Source: Caulobacter sp. 32-67-35
GTDB lineage: Bacteria; Pseudomonadota; Alphaproteobacteria; Caulobacterales; Caulobacteraceae
Length of the DNA stretch: 50,212 nucleotides
Direction of reading: 5' to 3'
NCBI GenBank assembly: GCA_002280875.1
Contig: NCEV01000064.1
Coordinates: forward strand, 1 to 50,212
Below the pieces are notes generated by a model. The model ran no database searches and had not been told where the DNA came from. It was given only the letters and a program-made list of their open reading frames with translations. The first letter of the stretch is position 1, and each line of letters starts with the position of its first letter. Positions 16,354-26,048 of the stretch are shown here, one piece after another. The translations under genes and the position numbers were made by a program.

Positions 16354-17792
16354 CTACGGCGCGATCTTCAGCGGAACGAAGACCGGACGTCCCTGACGGA
16401 CCACCTTGGCCAGCACACTGGTGCGGCCGCTCTTTTCGGCGGCCGAAATGGCGGCGGCCACCTCGCCGGTCGAATTGACCGCCACGCCATTGACGCTGGA
16501 CAGAACGTCGCCCTTCACCAGGCCCTTCTCGCCTGCGTCGGAGTCGGCCTTCACGCCCGCGATCAGCACGCCGCGCACTTCGGGCGCGATCTTGTAGGTC
16601 GCGCGCGCCGCCGTATCGAGCGGGGCCAGGGTCAGGCCCAGGGCTTCAAACTTCTGGACCTGCGGCTTGTCGGGGGTGGCCGGAGCGCCACCGTCCTCAT
16701 TGCTGTTGTCATTGGCGCCGAGGGCGTCTTCGGCCGGTCGAACACCCGACTTGACCTCGATCGTGCGGGGCTTGCCGCCGCGCAGGATCGACAGGCGAAT
16801 GGCCTCGCCCGGCCGGGCCTTGGCCACCTGGCGGGTCAGTTCCGAGCCGCTCTTGACGTTGACGCCATTGACGGCGGTGACGATGTCTTCCGGCATCAGG
16901 CCCGCCTTGGCGGCGGGCGCACCCACCACCAGTTCGGCGATGATGGCGCCCTTCACATCGGGCATGCCCTGGGCTTCGGCCATCTCTTCGGAGAAGTCCT
17001 GGATGTTGGCGCCGATATAGCCGCGCACCACCTTGCCGCCGGCGATCAGCTGCTTGGCGGTGCTCTCGGCCACGTCGGCGGGAATGGCACAAAGCGCGAG
17101 GAGCTGTCGCCCAGGTCGCGGTTATACGCCGAGATGATGCCCGCCGTGGCGGTGCCGCCCAGACCAAACGGGTTGCCGATGGTGATCACCCAGTCGCCGA
17201 CCCGCGGCTTGGCCTGGTTCTCGAAGTTCACATAAGGGAACTCGGCGTTCTTGGCCTTGGGATCGGTGACCTTGATCACCGCCAGGTCGGTGCCCTCGTC
17301 GCGGCCCACCACGGTGGCCTTCAGCTCGCGGCCGTCCTTCATGACGACATTGATCTCGTCGGCGTCGGCCACGACGTGGTTGTTGGTGACAATGTAGCCG
17401 TCGGCCGAGATGAAGAAGCCCGAGCCCGAGGACTGCTGCTTGGGCGCAGCCGGAGTGTCCTCCTCGCCCTCGGCGCCCGGCCGCTGGCCGCGCGGCACGA
17501 TATCGAAGCCTTCCAGACCGGGGATGCGCAGGCCGCGCGCCGGATTGGCCTTGGAGGTCACGTCGATCTGGACGACGGCCGGGGAAACCTTTTCGAAGAT
17601 GTCGGCGAAGGACATCGGCGCGCCGGGCGGCGGCGCGAACGACGGGGCGGCCGCCGTGGACGTGCGGACCACGGCGGGGGCCTCGGCGGCGTCCGCCGCA
17701 CCCATCCGCATGCCCATGCCCGCCAGGGCGGCGGCGGCGACGCCCGCACCGGCAACGGCGCCCACGATGAAACCCGACTTCCTAGCGGTCAT
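16354..17792 (-). pseudogene. degP: HtrA/DegP periplasmic serine protease, catalytic serine block deleted and frame-shifted
   Basis: The 5' part (from the ATG at 17792) encodes a signal anchor and the first half of the trypsin-like domain, with the catalytic His in YIVTNNHVVADADEIN and Asp in DEGTDLAVIKV, up to ISAYNRDLGDS. The 3' part, in another frame, resumes at IPADVAESTAKQLIAGGKVV and carries two PDZ domains to the stop at 16354. The piece normally between them, including the catalytic GNSGGP motif, is absent. The junction lies at about 17087-17100. As written, the product would be a short inactive protein. An intact member would degrade misfolded periplasmic proteins. Confidence 0.85.
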
Positions 17793-17814
17793 ATCTTGTC
17801 TTTCCTCACCCGCA

Positions 17815-17855
17815 GCGCACAGCGCCGGGACCTGTTCGCCCTCGGCGCTGTGCGC
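17815..17855 (-). promoter_or_regulatory. long perfect hairpin in the leader of htrA
   Basis: GCGCACAGCGCCG (17815-17827) and CGGCGCTGTGCGC (17843-17855) form a perfect 13-base-pair stem with a 15-base loop. It ends about 22 bases upstream of the protease ATG, just before the GAGGAAAG ribosome-binding region. There is no T tract. It could terminate the upstream ccm operon or control protease translation as an RNA structure. Confidence 0.6.
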
Positions 17856-17927
17856 CGAAGATTATGCCTTGCAAGAGAACCTAGTCGCGATGGCGTAAGG
17901 CGCAATGGTTCTCGAACTATCTTTCCG

Positions 17928-18446
17928 TCATGCGGAGGGTGCTTCTTGCGGCGTCTTTTCGGCGCAATCGTGACCTTTGTCTTCCAGCAGGGCCGCCAGT
18001 CGGGCCTCCTCCGCCGCAGACAGGCCCGCCGCCTCGTCCGGTTCGGTCGCGCCATCCTCGCGTCGCCGACGCAGAAGCGCGACCATCAGGCCGCCGCCGG
18101 CCGCCAAAATCCCCAGCGGGGCCAGCCACAGTACGACATTGCCCGCCGAAAACTGCGGCTTCAGCAGCACGAATTCGCCGTAGCGGGCGACCAGGAACGC
18201 GCGAATCTCGCGATCACTCTGGCCCTTGGCGATCTCCTGCCGGACAATTCGCCGCAGGTCTGCGGCAAGGTCGGCCTGGGAGTCGTCGATGGATTCGTTC
18301 TGGCAGACGAGGCAGCGTACTTCCTTGAACAGAACACGGGCGCGAGCTTCTTGCGCGGGATCGGCCAGGCGCTCGTTCGGCTCGGACGCCGCAGCCATGC
18401 AGGCGACGGCGGCCAGAGCCGTCAGCAGGGCCCGTAGCCGCTTCAC
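17928..18446 (-). CDS. ccmH: CcmH (CycL), cytochrome c maturation thiol-disulfide protein
   Basis: A 172-residue protein with a signal peptide, the redox pair in RCLVCQNESI (Cys45 and Cys48), and one C-terminal membrane segment (VVLWLAPLGILAAGGGLMVALL) followed by a cytoplasmic acidic tail. It works with CcmF in reducing apocytochrome and ligating heme to CxxCH motifs at the periplasmic face. The GTG start at 18446 overlaps the ccmF stop (GTGA), which fixes it. It is the last gene of ccmIEFH. No ccmG lies between ccmF and ccmH, as in the alphaproteobacterial cycHJKL order. Confidence 0.93.
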   Translation of the reverse strand: MKRLRALLTALAAVACMAAASEPNERLADPAQEARARVLFKEVRCLVCQNESIDDSQADLAADLRRIVRQEIAKGQSDREIRAFLVARYGEFVLLKPQFSAGNVVLWLAPLGILAAGGGLMVALLRRRREDGATEPDEAAGLSAAEEARLAALLEDKGHDCAEKTPQEAPSA

Positions 18447-20425
18447 GCCCGGGCCTCCGACGCCTTGCGCCCGACGCCCAGTCGCAGGCGGCGGTCCGAC
18501 AGCGACACCGCGCCGCCGATCGCCATCAGCAGCGGCCCCAGGAAGATCAGCCGCACCCACGGATTGACATAGCCCCGCACCAGCCAGGCGGGTTTGCCCC
18601 CCGCGCCAGCCCGACGCTCGCCCAGCACGATATAGAGATCGTCCAGCCCCTTGGGGCAGATATGCACCTCGGTCGTGGTCTGGCCGCCGGTGGGATAGAA
18701 GCGGCGCTCGGGCTGGGCCGTGCACACCAGGCGCCCAGCCTTGTCGGTGATCGAAACGATGCCGCGCTCGGCCAGATAGTTGGGCCCTTCCACGGCCCCG
18801 ACATCGGTCAGGGTCAGCTGATAGGCGCCCAGCTTGAACGATTGACCCAGGCTGAGCGCTTGAGCCTGCTCGACCCGCCAGGCGGTCTCGAACGACGCGC
18901 CCAGCACGAAGACGCCCATGCCGGCATGGGCCAGGGTGGTGCCCCAGGCGCCGCGCGGCAGGCCGGTGGCGCGCCGCCAGACCTCGGCCATCGGGGCCCG
19001 CAGGAATTTCAGTCGCTCGGCCAGCTCGGCCAGGGCGCCGCCGATCAGCCAGAAGCCCAGGGCCACGCCTGCGCTGGCCAGGGCCTTGCGCGGTGTGACC
19101 ACGGCATAGGCCACCAGGCCCAGCAGGGCGGCGGCGGCCAGCGCCACCCACAGGCGGCGCATCACCGCCGAAGCGTCGCCGCGCTTCCAGGCCAGCAACG
19201 GTCCGGCCGGCAGGATCGCCAGGGCCAGCACCATCAGCGGGGTGAAGGTCAGGTTGAAGAACGGCGGCCCCACCGACACCGCCTCGCCGTCGATGGCCTC
19301 GCGGATCAGCGGATAGAGCGTGCCCAGCAGCACGGTCGCCGTGGCGGTCGACAGCACGATGTTGTTGAGCACGATGGCGCTCTCGCGGCTGACCGGCGCG
19401 AACAGGCCGCCGGAGTTCAGGGCCGGGGCGCGCAGGGCGAACAGCAGGAACCCCGCGCCTGCCGCGATGCCCATCATGATCAGCAGCAGCACGCCGCGCG
19501 TGGGATCCACCGCAAAGGCGTGAACCGAGGTCAGCACGCCCGAGCGCACCAGGAAGGCGCCCAGCATCGAGAAGGTAAAGGCCGCCAGGGCAAGGAAGGC
19601 CGTCCAGCCCGGCAGGGCGCCGCGCTTTTCCATGACGATGGCCGAGTGCAGCAGAGCGGCGCCGATCAGCCACGGCATGAAGCTGGCGTTCTCGACCGGG
19701 TCCCAGAACCACCAGCCGCCCCAGCCCAGCTCGTAGTAGGCCCAGAAGGCGCCGAGCGTGATGCCGATGGTCAGCAGGCTCCAGGCCGCCAGAGTCCAGG
19801 GCCGCACCCAGCGGGCCCAGGCCGCGTCGATGCGGCCGTCGATCAGGGCGGCCATCGCCAGGCTGTAGACCACCGAAAAGCCGACATAGCCGGCGTAGAG
19901 GAAGGGCGGATGCACCGCCAGCGCCCAGTCCTGCAGCAGCGGATTGAGCGAGCGGCCTTCGATAGGCACCTCGGTCAGCCGGGTCATCGGGTTGGAGGCA
20001 AGCACCGTATAGGCCAGGAACATCACGCCCAGCGCGCCCTGCACCGCCACGGCATAGGCCCGCAGGCGCGGCGGCAGGGTCGAACCGAACAGGGCCATGG
20101 CCGCGCCGTAGCCTGTCAGCACCACGCACCACAGCAGCATCGAGCCTTCATGGCTGCCCCAGGCGCCGGCCACCTTGAACAGCAACGGCTTGTCGGTGTG
20201 AGAATTGGCCGCGACGTTGGCGACCGAGAAGTCAGAGGTGACGAAGGCCCAGATCAGGCAGGCGAAGGCGATGCCGGTCGCGCCGAACGTCGCCACCGCC
20301 GCGCCGCGTCCCGCGCCAGCCAGCATGGGCAGCCGCAAGGCGCCGGCCACCGCCGACAGGCCGCTCTGCGCGACCGACATGACCAGCGCGAGGATGAGGG
20401 CGAAAGCGCCCAGTTCAACGATCAT
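18443..20425 (-). CDS. ccmF: CcmF (CycK), heme lyase subunit
   Basis: A 660-residue polytopic membrane protein that attaches heme from CcmE to apocytochrome c. The tryptophan-rich heme-handling motif is seen in YYELGWGGWWFWDPVENAS. Conserved His residues are visible in KVAGAWGSHEGSMLLWCV and WALAVHPPFLYAGYVG. The ATG at 20425 overlaps the ccmE stop (ATGA); the open frame upstream of it is ccmE read out of frame. Length and motif order are normal for the family. Confidence 0.96.
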   Translation of the reverse strand: MIVELGAFALILALVMSVAQSGLSAVAGALRLPMLAGAGRGAAVATFGATGIAFACLIWAFVTSDFSVANVAANSHTDKPLLFKVAGAWGSHEGSMLLWCVVLTGYGAAMALFGSTLPPRLRAYAVAVQGALGVMFLAYTVLASNPMTRLTEVPIEGRSLNPLLQDWALAVHPPFLYAGYVGFSVVYSLAMAALIDGRIDAAWARWVRPWTLAAWSLLTIGITLGAFWAYYELGWGGWWFWDPVENASFMPWLIGAALLHSAIVMEKRGALPGWTAFLALAAFTFSMLGAFLVRSGVLTSVHAFAVDPTRGVLLLIMMGIAAGAGFLLFALRAPALNSGGLFAPVSRESAIVLNNIVLSTATATVLLGTLYPLIREAIDGEAVSVGPPFFNLTFTPLMVLALAILPAGPLLAWKRGDASAVMRRLWVALAAAALLGLVAYAVVTPRKALASAGVALGFWLIGGALAELAERLKFLRAPMAEVWRRATGLPRGAWGTTLAHAGMGVFVLGASFETAWRVEQAQALSLGQSFKLGAYQLTLTDVGAVEGPNYLAERGIVSITDKAGRLVCTAQPERRFYPTGGQTTTEVHICPKGLDDLYIVLGERRAGAGGKPAWLVRGYVNPWVRLIFLGPLLMAIGGAVSLSDRRLRLGVGRKASEARA

Positions 20426-20913
20426 GGGGCGGTCTTGCCCTGATAGGCCGGCGGGCCCGAGCCCTCGCCGCGCCACTCGCCCTGCTCTTTCAGGGCCTTG
20501 GAAACCTCGCGGGGCATGTAGCGCTCGTCATGTTTGGCCAGAACCTGCTTGGCGACGAAAACGCCCGAGTTGTCGAACGATCCCTGTGCCACGATCCCCT
20601 GGCCTTCGCGGAACAGGTCGGGCAGGTCGCCATGGTACCTGACCTTGGCGGTGGCGTTCTGGTCGGCGACCACGAACTCGACGTCGCCGCCCGGATACTT
20701 GACCACGCTGCCGGCCTGGACCAGGCCGCCCAACTGCACCTTGCGGCCGGCCGGCACCTTGGCTTCCTGGGCCTGGGCGGGCGTGTAGAACAACGAGATG
20801 GCGTCGCGCATGCCATACAGCGCCAGGCCGACGGCCAGGGCCAGCACAGGCGCGATGGCCAGCAGGATGGTCAGGCGACGGCGCGCCTTGCGGGATTTTG
20901 GCCAGAAGCTCAT
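20422..20913 (-). CDS. ccmE: CcmE (CycJ), periplasmic heme chaperone
   Basis: A 163-residue protein anchored by one N-terminal membrane segment (LLAIAPVLALAVGLALYGM) with an OB-fold periplasmic domain. The covalent heme-binding His is His128 in LAKHDERYMPRE. It receives heme from the CcmABCD export complex, which is not in this window, and hands it to CcmF. It overlaps ccmI upstream and ccmF downstream by four bases each, so the operon is tightly coupled. Confidence 0.96.
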   Translation of the reverse strand: MSFWPKSRKARRRLTILLAIAPVLALAVGLALYGMRDAISLFYTPAQAQEAKVPAGRKVQLGGLVQAGSVVKYPGGDVEFVVADQNATAKVRYHGDLPDLFREGQGIVAQGSFDNSGVFVAKQVLAKHDERYMPREVSKALKEQGEWRGEGSGPPAYQGKTAP

Positions 20914-22031
20914 TGGCGGTCCCCTCCGGGCGCGGTCTGCTGTTGGGGCGGCGTCTGGGCCGCCTGGCGCAGGGCGGCCAGAACCTTGGGCTGATCGGCA
21001 TAGCGCCGGGTGGCCGATGCCATGGCCGCGTCGCGCTTGGCGACCTCACCCAGCACCGCATAGGCCCGGACCAGCCGCACCCAGCCGTCTGGATCGTCAG
21101 GCGAGGACGCCAGGCGGGCGGCCAGGCCATCGACCATGCCGGCGATCATGCCCTGGACCTGGGCGGACTGTTCCGGCGCAGCCTCTGGCGCGGGGATGCC
21201 GCCAGCGGCCTCGACCTGGGCGATCTCGCGGTTCATTGCGCCACGGCGCGGATCCCCGGCAGGCAGGTCGGCGGTCAGGGCGCGCCAGTCGGCAAGGCCG
21301 CCGGCCAGATCACCGTCGCCAATCTTGCCCCGGCCCAGATGATAGCGAGCCGACAGGCTGGTGGGGTCGATCTTCAGGGCCTCACGGAACGCGACCTGGG
21401 CGTCGCCGGTGACCTGCCCATTGGCCTGCGCCACGAAGGTCTCGCCCAGACCGGTCCACAGATCGGCGCGGCCGGGGGCCAGGCGCACGGCGCGGCGCAG
21501 GGCCTGCTCGGCGCCGGCCAGATCGCCGGATGCGCTGCGGGCCAGGGCCAGATGCTTCAGGGGCTCGGCGTCGTTGGGGCGCTGGGCGGCGAGGGTCTCC
21601 AGCACGGCGGCGATGCGCGGCGGGTCCAGCTGGGCCGGATCGGTGGCGCGCCACTCGGCCACGCGCCTGGCGAAGGGCTGGTCGGAAAAGCCCGGCGACC
21701 CGATGAAGACATAGGCGGCCACGGCCAGCAGCGGCGCGACGGCGGCGACGGCTACGGCCAGACGACGAGGTCCGGCCCCATCGCGCGTCCACGTCTCGGC
21801 GGTGTCGGCGGCGGCCAGCAGACGACGCCCCGCCTCGGCCCGCGCCGCCCTGTGCTCGGCCTCGTCCAGCAGACCGCCTTCGGCCAGCCGGTCGATCTCG
21901 CCAAGCTGGCGTTTGTGGGCGTCGAGATCGGGCGATACGCCCTGCGTTGCGCCGGCGCGCGCCGCGCTGCGCAGAACCAGGGCGCCAGCCGCAGCCGACA
22001 GCCCGGCCGCCGAGATCCAGAAAGCGATCAT
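20910..22031 (-). CDS. ccmI: CcmI (CycH), apocytochrome c chaperone
   Basis: A 373-residue protein with an N-terminal membrane segment, a short cytoplasmic loop with the typical LGEIDRLAEGGLLDEAEHRA stretch, a second membrane segment near residues 90-108, and a periplasmic domain of TPR-like helices that holds the apocytochrome C-terminus. It is the first gene of ccmIEFH. The ATG at 22031 follows a short gap from the unrelated gene at 22092, which is on the same strand, so the ccm operon promoter lies in or near that 60-base gap or transcription reads through. Confidence 0.92.
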   Translation of the reverse strand: MIAFWISAAGLSAAAGALVLRSAARAGATQGVSPDLDAHKRQLGEIDRLAEGGLLDEAEHRAARAEAGRRLLAAADTAETWTRDGAGPRRLAVAVAAVAPLLAVAAYVFIGSPGFSDQPFARRVAEWRATDPAQLDPPRIAAVLETLAAQRPNDAEPLKHLALARSASGDLAGAEQALRRAVRLAPGRADLWTGLGETFVAQANGQVTGDAQVAFREALKIDPTSLSARYHLGRGKIGDGDLAGGLADWRALTADLPAGDPRRGAMNREIAQVEAAGGIPAPEAAPEQSAQVQGMIAGMVDGLAARLASSPDDPDGWVRLVRAYAVLGEVAKRDAAMASATRRYADQPKVLAALRQAAQTPPQQQTAPGGDRQ

Positions 22032-22091
22032 GGCCGGGTGTTAGCTTAGGAAACGATCGGCCGTTAGCGAAAAAAGCGCTTAAGGGGTCTC

Positions 22092-23423
22092 TCAGGCCGC
22101 GATGGCGGCCGCAGCCCGGCGGCGAACGATCTCGGCGGTCTTGTCGTCCCGCGTGTGAGCGATGAAGCCCGCTGCGATATCGAGATATTGCTGGGCCAGG
22201 GCCGGATCGCCGCCTTCGCCCGTGCGCGCCGCATAGAGCACGTCCTCAATATATTGATCGAGGCGGTTGTTCAGCTTTTCCAGGGTCTTGGCGCGCGTCG
22301 AGCCATAGCCGCTCTGGGTCGCGCAGGGCCGCAGATGTTCGATGAACACCAGGATGGCGGTCGCGCGACGCACCAGGGCCTCATCCGGCGGCGCGCTCAG
22401 CTTGGCCACGCCCTTGCCGCCCTTCTTGCCCAGGATCGAGATCGGCTTGGTCGGCAGGGCCTCGCTCAGCTCGCGGTCGGCCGTGCTCATCCGAAGTTCG
22501 ACGGCTTGGGCGATCTGCTGCTTGTACTTGGCCAGGCGGCGCCCCCAGGGGCCGTCCTTGGCGATGTTCACCGATTGCTCGAACTCGGTGACCTGCAGGG
22601 AGACGCGCTGGGCGGCCATGGCCGCCTCGCGACTCAGCTTGACGCCCTTGTCCAGGTCGAAGTCGCGGATCAGGTTGATCGAGGCGTCGATATCGGCCAG
22701 CACCCGCTCGCCGAACGAGCTGACTTCCGACGAGGCCAGATAACGGTCGTTGGGGCGGTCCATGACCGCCGAGATCACCCGCAGGATCCGCCAGTCCTCA
22801 GGCAGATGCGCCGCCAGCATGTCGAACAGCCGGGCGCCTGAGTCCTCGCGGATGACGCAGGCGTCGCGATAGGCCAGCCGCGCCGCAGCCGCCCGCTCAC
22901 CGCTCATCCGGCTGACCCATTCGGACAGCTTGGGCAGGGCCTCGCGCACGATGTGGCTGATCTCGAGGCAATGGATCAGTTCTTCGGTTTCGCCCAGGCC
23001 GCGGGTGGCGTCAAAGGCGTCCTGCTGGGGATCGCGCAGCCCTTGGGCGGCCAGACGACATAGATGGTCAAAGACTTCCGGTGTTCCCTGTTCCAGGTCC
23101 CAGGGATTGCACTTGGCGGCGGCTTCCTCGACGCGGCGCGGCGCGGTGGCTTTCAGCGCCTTCCAGACGAAGGGCAGCACACGCGGCGAAAAGCTGATCT
23201 GGCCGGGGCCTCGCACCGCACACATCGGCACGATCGGGGCCAGGACGTTGTTGCGGACGAAGCGGTCAGTGGTCTCGTCCTCGACAAGGCCGCGCACCTG
23301 CGCCAGTCCGCCCACGCTGCCGACGCTGGCCAGGGCCAGTTCCAGACTGCGCAGGGCAGAGTCGGGCGCGGTTTCAACCAACATCCGAACGATCTGCAAT
23401 TTGTGCGCAGCGATTGCGGCCAT
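22092..23423 (-). CDS. conserved hypothetical protein, helical
   Basis: About 443 residues from the ATG at 23423, before the helix that begins MAAIAAHKLQIVRMLVETAP. No signal peptide or membrane segments are visible. The sequence is almost all helical, with repeated Arg/Ala-rich helices and a near C-terminal Lys/Gly-rich segment (ISILGKKGGKGVAK). I do not recognise a characterised family; the composition would fit a cytoplasmic regulatory or scaffold protein. A 187-base gap upstream (23424-23610), with AT-rich patches, probably holds its promoter. Confidence 0.8.
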   Translation of the reverse strand: MAAIAAHKLQIVRMLVETAPDSALRSLELALASVGSVGGLAQVRGLVEDETTDRFVRNNVLAPIVPMCAVRGPGQISFSPRVLPFVWKALKATAPRRVEEAAAKCNPWDLEQGTPEVFDHLCRLAAQGLRDPQQDAFDATRGLGETEELIHCLEISHIVREALPKLSEWVSRMSGERAAAARLAYRDACVIREDSGARLFDMLAAHLPEDWRILRVISAVMDRPNDRYLASSEVSSFGERVLADIDASINLIRDFDLDKGVKLSREAAMAAQRVSLQVTEFEQSVNIAKDGPWGRRLAKYKQQIAQAVELRMSTADRELSEALPTKPISILGKKGGKGVAKLSAPPDEALVRRATAILVFIEHLRPCATQSGYGSTRAKTLEKLNNRLDQYIEDVLYAARTGEGGDPALAQQYLDIAAGFIAHTRDDKTAEIVRRRAAAAIAA

Positions 23424-23610
23424 GATCCCCCGCCGGATCGAAAAGACCGACAGCGTCAACCATGTTGGCAACGAGGTTAAGACTTTCCCAAACCTGTCAA
23501 AAAAGCTGGTGGGTTCCTGGGCTCAGGCGGCGATGGAAAGATCATAGGCGCCAGAGGTTTAGCGATGGGCGCGAGGCGGGCGGCGACACAACCTGCGCGA
23601 CAAGCGGTCG

Positions 23611-25002
23611 CTAGGTTTCAGACCTTGGCAGGTCGAGGCAAACGCGCAGGCCGCCCAGGGGCGATTCACCAAGCGTGACCGACCCGCCATAGGCGCGGGC
23701 CAGTTCGTCGACGATGGAAAGACCCAGGCCCGAGCCGGGCGTATGCTCGTCCATGCGCTGTCCGCGCTTGAGGGCGTCGACCCAGCGCTCGGGCGGCAGG
23801 CCCGGGCCGTCGTCGTCGACCACCAGCGTCCAGCGCTCGGCCGTGGTGGGCGAAGCCACCGCGCGGATCTTGCTCCGGCACCACTTGCCGGCGTTTTCCA
23901 TCACGTTGCCGGCCAGCTCCATCAGGTCCTGCCGCTCGCCCTGGAAGCACAGGTCTTCAGGACAGCGCCAGTCGATCTCGATGCCCCGCCCGTCCGACTT
24001 GTCCTGGAAGATCCGCTCCAGGGTCACGGCCAGCTCGTCCAGGATCGGCTCCACCGGCGTGCGCTCGCCGCTGGTCTGCGAGCGGGCGGCGGCGCGGGCG
24101 CGGCGCAGGTGGTGGTCGACCTGCTCGCGCATCACGTCGGCCTGGCGGGTCACCACCTCGGCCAGGCTGCCCGGCTGCTGGCTGGCCTCGGTCAGCATCA
24201 CCGACAGCGGGGTCTTCAGGGCGTGGGCCAGATTGCCGACATGGGTGCGCTGACGCTCCACCACTTCCTGGTTGTGGGCCAGCAGGGCGTTCAGCTCGAC
24301 GGCCAGCGGCTCCAGCTCCTCGGGATAGACCCGCACCAGCCGTTCGGCCTTGCCGCGGCGCACCGAAGCGACTTCGCGGCGCAGCTGGAACAGAGGCGCC
24401 AGGCCCACCCGCACCTGCACAACCACGGCCAGGATCAGGCCGCCGCCCAGCAGCAGCAGGGCCAGGGCGGTGATACGGCCAAACCGCGCGGCGTCGGCGT
24501 CGATGGGCGAGCGGTCTTCGGCGGCGATGAACACCACAGGATTGGTGTGGCCCGGCAGCTGGGTGAGGATTGCGGCGGCGCGCAGCGGCTTGTCCTGCGG
24601 ACCGCGCATTTCGAAGAACAGGGTCTTGCCCGGGGCGGCCACCAGCCGGTCGACCTGCTCGGACGAGACCATCAGGTCGCTATCGAACAGCGAACGCGAG
24701 CGCTCGATCACCTTCAGGGAACCGGCCTGGGTCTTGTCGAAGATCGTCCAGTAGCGGCCTGAATAGACCCGGGTGGCGCGGATATCGGTCAGGACCGGGG
24801 CCCTGACCTGACCCTCCTCCACCGTCGACAGCGCATAGAGGTCGTCGGTCAGCACAGCGAGCGACTGGTCAAAGCGGCGAATGGCGGCGTCGCGGAACTG
24901 GGCGGTCAGGAAGACGCCGGCCACCAGCAGCACCGCCACGTTCCAGACCGCGGCCAGCATGACCAGCCGGCGAACCAGCGAAGGCCGGCGCAGGTCGATC
25001 AT
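23611..25002 (-). CDS. sensor histidine kinase of a PepSY-linked two-component system
   Basis: A 463-residue membrane kinase with two membrane segments (near residues 10-30 and 175-200), a periplasmic sensor region, a HAMP-like linker, an H-box in HVGNLAHALKTPLSVMLTE, an N-box-like stretch (LAGNVMENAGKWC) and a G-box (VVDDDGPGLPPE). The H-box style is that of PhoQ/QseC-like kinases. It follows the response regulator by 36 bases in the same operon. All key residues are present and the length is normal. Confidence 0.92.
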   Translation of the reverse strand: MIDLRRPSLVRRLVMLAAVWNVAVLLVAGVFLTAQFRDAAIRRFDQSLAVLTDDLYALSTVEEGQVRAPVLTDIRATRVYSGRYWTIFDKTQAGSLKVIERSRSLFDSDLMVSSEQVDRLVAAPGKTLFFEMRGPQDKPLRAAAILTQLPGHTNPVVFIAAEDRSPIDADAARFGRITALALLLLGGGLILAVVVQVRVGLAPLFQLRREVASVRRGKAERLVRVYPEELEPLAVELNALLAHNQEVVERQRTHVGNLAHALKTPLSVMLTEASQQPGSLAEVVTRQADVMREQVDHHLRRARAAARSQTSGERTPVEPILDELAVTLERIFQDKSDGRGIEIDWRCPEDLCFQGERQDLMELAGNVMENAGKWCRSKIRAVASPTTAERWTLVVDDDGPGLPPERWVDALKRGQRMDEHTPGSGLGLSIVDELARAYGGSVTLGESPLGGLRVCLDLPRSET

Positions 25003-25038
25003 GGCCTCAGGTCCCTGCCCGACGGGTCGCCCGGATCG

Positions 25039-25716
25039 TCACTCGGTCGCCTCGCCCTCCAGGGCGGTCAGGCGATAGCCGAGGCCGCGCACCGTCTCGA
25101 TGCGGTCGGATCCCAGCTTCTTGCGCAGGCGGCCGATGAACACTTCGATGGTGTTGCTGTCGCGGTCGAAATCCTGGTCGTACAGATGCTCGACCAGCTC
25201 GGTGCGGCCGATCACCCGGCCCTGGTGCATGATCATGTAGTGCAGCAGGCGGTATTCCAGCGAGGTCAGGCGCAAGGGCTCGCCATTGACGCTGGCCCGG
25301 GCGGCGCGCGGATCCAGCCGCAGGGCCCCGCACGACAGGCTGGGCGCGGCATGACCGGCCGAACGGCGCAGCAGGGCGCGCAGGCGGGCCAGCAGTTCCT
25401 CGGTGTGGAACGGCTTGGCCAGATAGTCGTCGGCCCCGGCGTCGAAGCCGGCGACCTTGTCGCTCCAGGCGGCGCGAGCGGTCAGGATCAGCACGGGCGT
25501 GGCCACATTGCCGCGGCGCCAGCGCTCCAGCACCGAAACCCCGTCCACCTTGGGCAGGCCCAGGTCGAGGATCACAGCGTCATAGGGCTCGGTCTCGCCC
25601 AGGAACTGGGCTTCCTCGCCGTCGGGCGCATGGTCGACGGCGTAGCCCGCATCCGCCAGGGCCAGCTTCAGCTGGCGCGACAGGTCGGGATCGTCCTCGA
25701 CGAGCAGGATACGCAT
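25039..25716 (-). CDS. OmpR-family response regulator (PepSY-linked)
   Basis: A 225-residue regulator with a full receiver domain (acidic pair in LVEDDPD, phospho-acceptor in AVILDLGLPKVDG, Lys in DDYLAKPFHT) and a complete winged-helix output domain ending in SNTIEVFIGRLRKKLGSDR and ETVRGLGYRL. It is preceded by the PepSY gene and followed by its kinase, so it probably answers to an envelope or cation signal. It shows, by contrast, what is missing from the truncated regulator at 15621-16163. Confidence 0.94.
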   Translation of the reverse strand: MRILLVEDDPDLSRQLKLALADAGYAVDHAPDGEEAQFLGETEPYDAVILDLGLPKVDGVSVLERWRRGNVATPVLILTARAAWSDKVAGFDAGADDYLAKPFHTEELLARLRALLRRSAGHAAPSLSCGALRLDPRAARASVNGEPLRLTSLEYRLLHYMIMHQGRVIGRTELVEHLYDQDFDRDSNTIEVFIGRLRKKLGSDRIETVRGLGYRLTALEGEATE

Positions 25717-25730
25717 GCAGGCAGAACCTT

Positions 25731-26048
25731 TTAGTTGGCGCTGAGGATCTGGCCGGTCTCGGCGTCGACGATGAAGTCGATGCGGCGGCCGTCGGTGGTG
25801 GCCCACCGGACCCGATAGTTGCGCCCCTCAAGCCCGGCGTCCAGCACCCGGCCGGGCGTGCGGCGGCTGATCTGCTCGATCACCCGCGACAACGGCACCA
25901 GACGGCCCGACTGCACGCCGCCACGCGCCTGATCCTGCCGGGCGCGCCAGTCGGCGCCCAGCGAGTCCTGGCCGCGTTGGGCCGACGCCACGCCCGGAAG
26001 GGCGGCGACGAGGGCGGCGGCGACGAAAATGGCGCGGATCGGTTTCAT
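25731..26048 (-). CDS. periplasmic PepSY-domain protein
   Basis: A 105-residue protein with a signal peptide (IFVAAALVAALPGVASAQ) and one PepSY-like module at its C-terminus (SRVIEQISRRTPGRVLDAGL then RWATTDGRRIDFIVDAETGQ). PepSY proteins commonly sit beside two-component systems and may modulate the sensor kinase or a protease. It is first in the operon, 14 bases before the regulator. The ATG at 26048 is chosen because the signal peptide begins there. Confidence 0.87.
   Translation of the reverse strand: MKPIRAIFVAAALVAALPGVASAQRGQDSLGADWRARQDQARGGVQSGRLVPLSRVIEQISRRTPGRVLDAGLEGRNYRVRWATTDGRRIDFIVDAETGQILSAN

Noticed and set aside
17928-20132. A very long open frame apparently fusing ccmF and ccmH.
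   Set aside because: Only its last part is CcmH; the rest is ccmF read out of frame. The GTGA overlap marks the true ccmH start.
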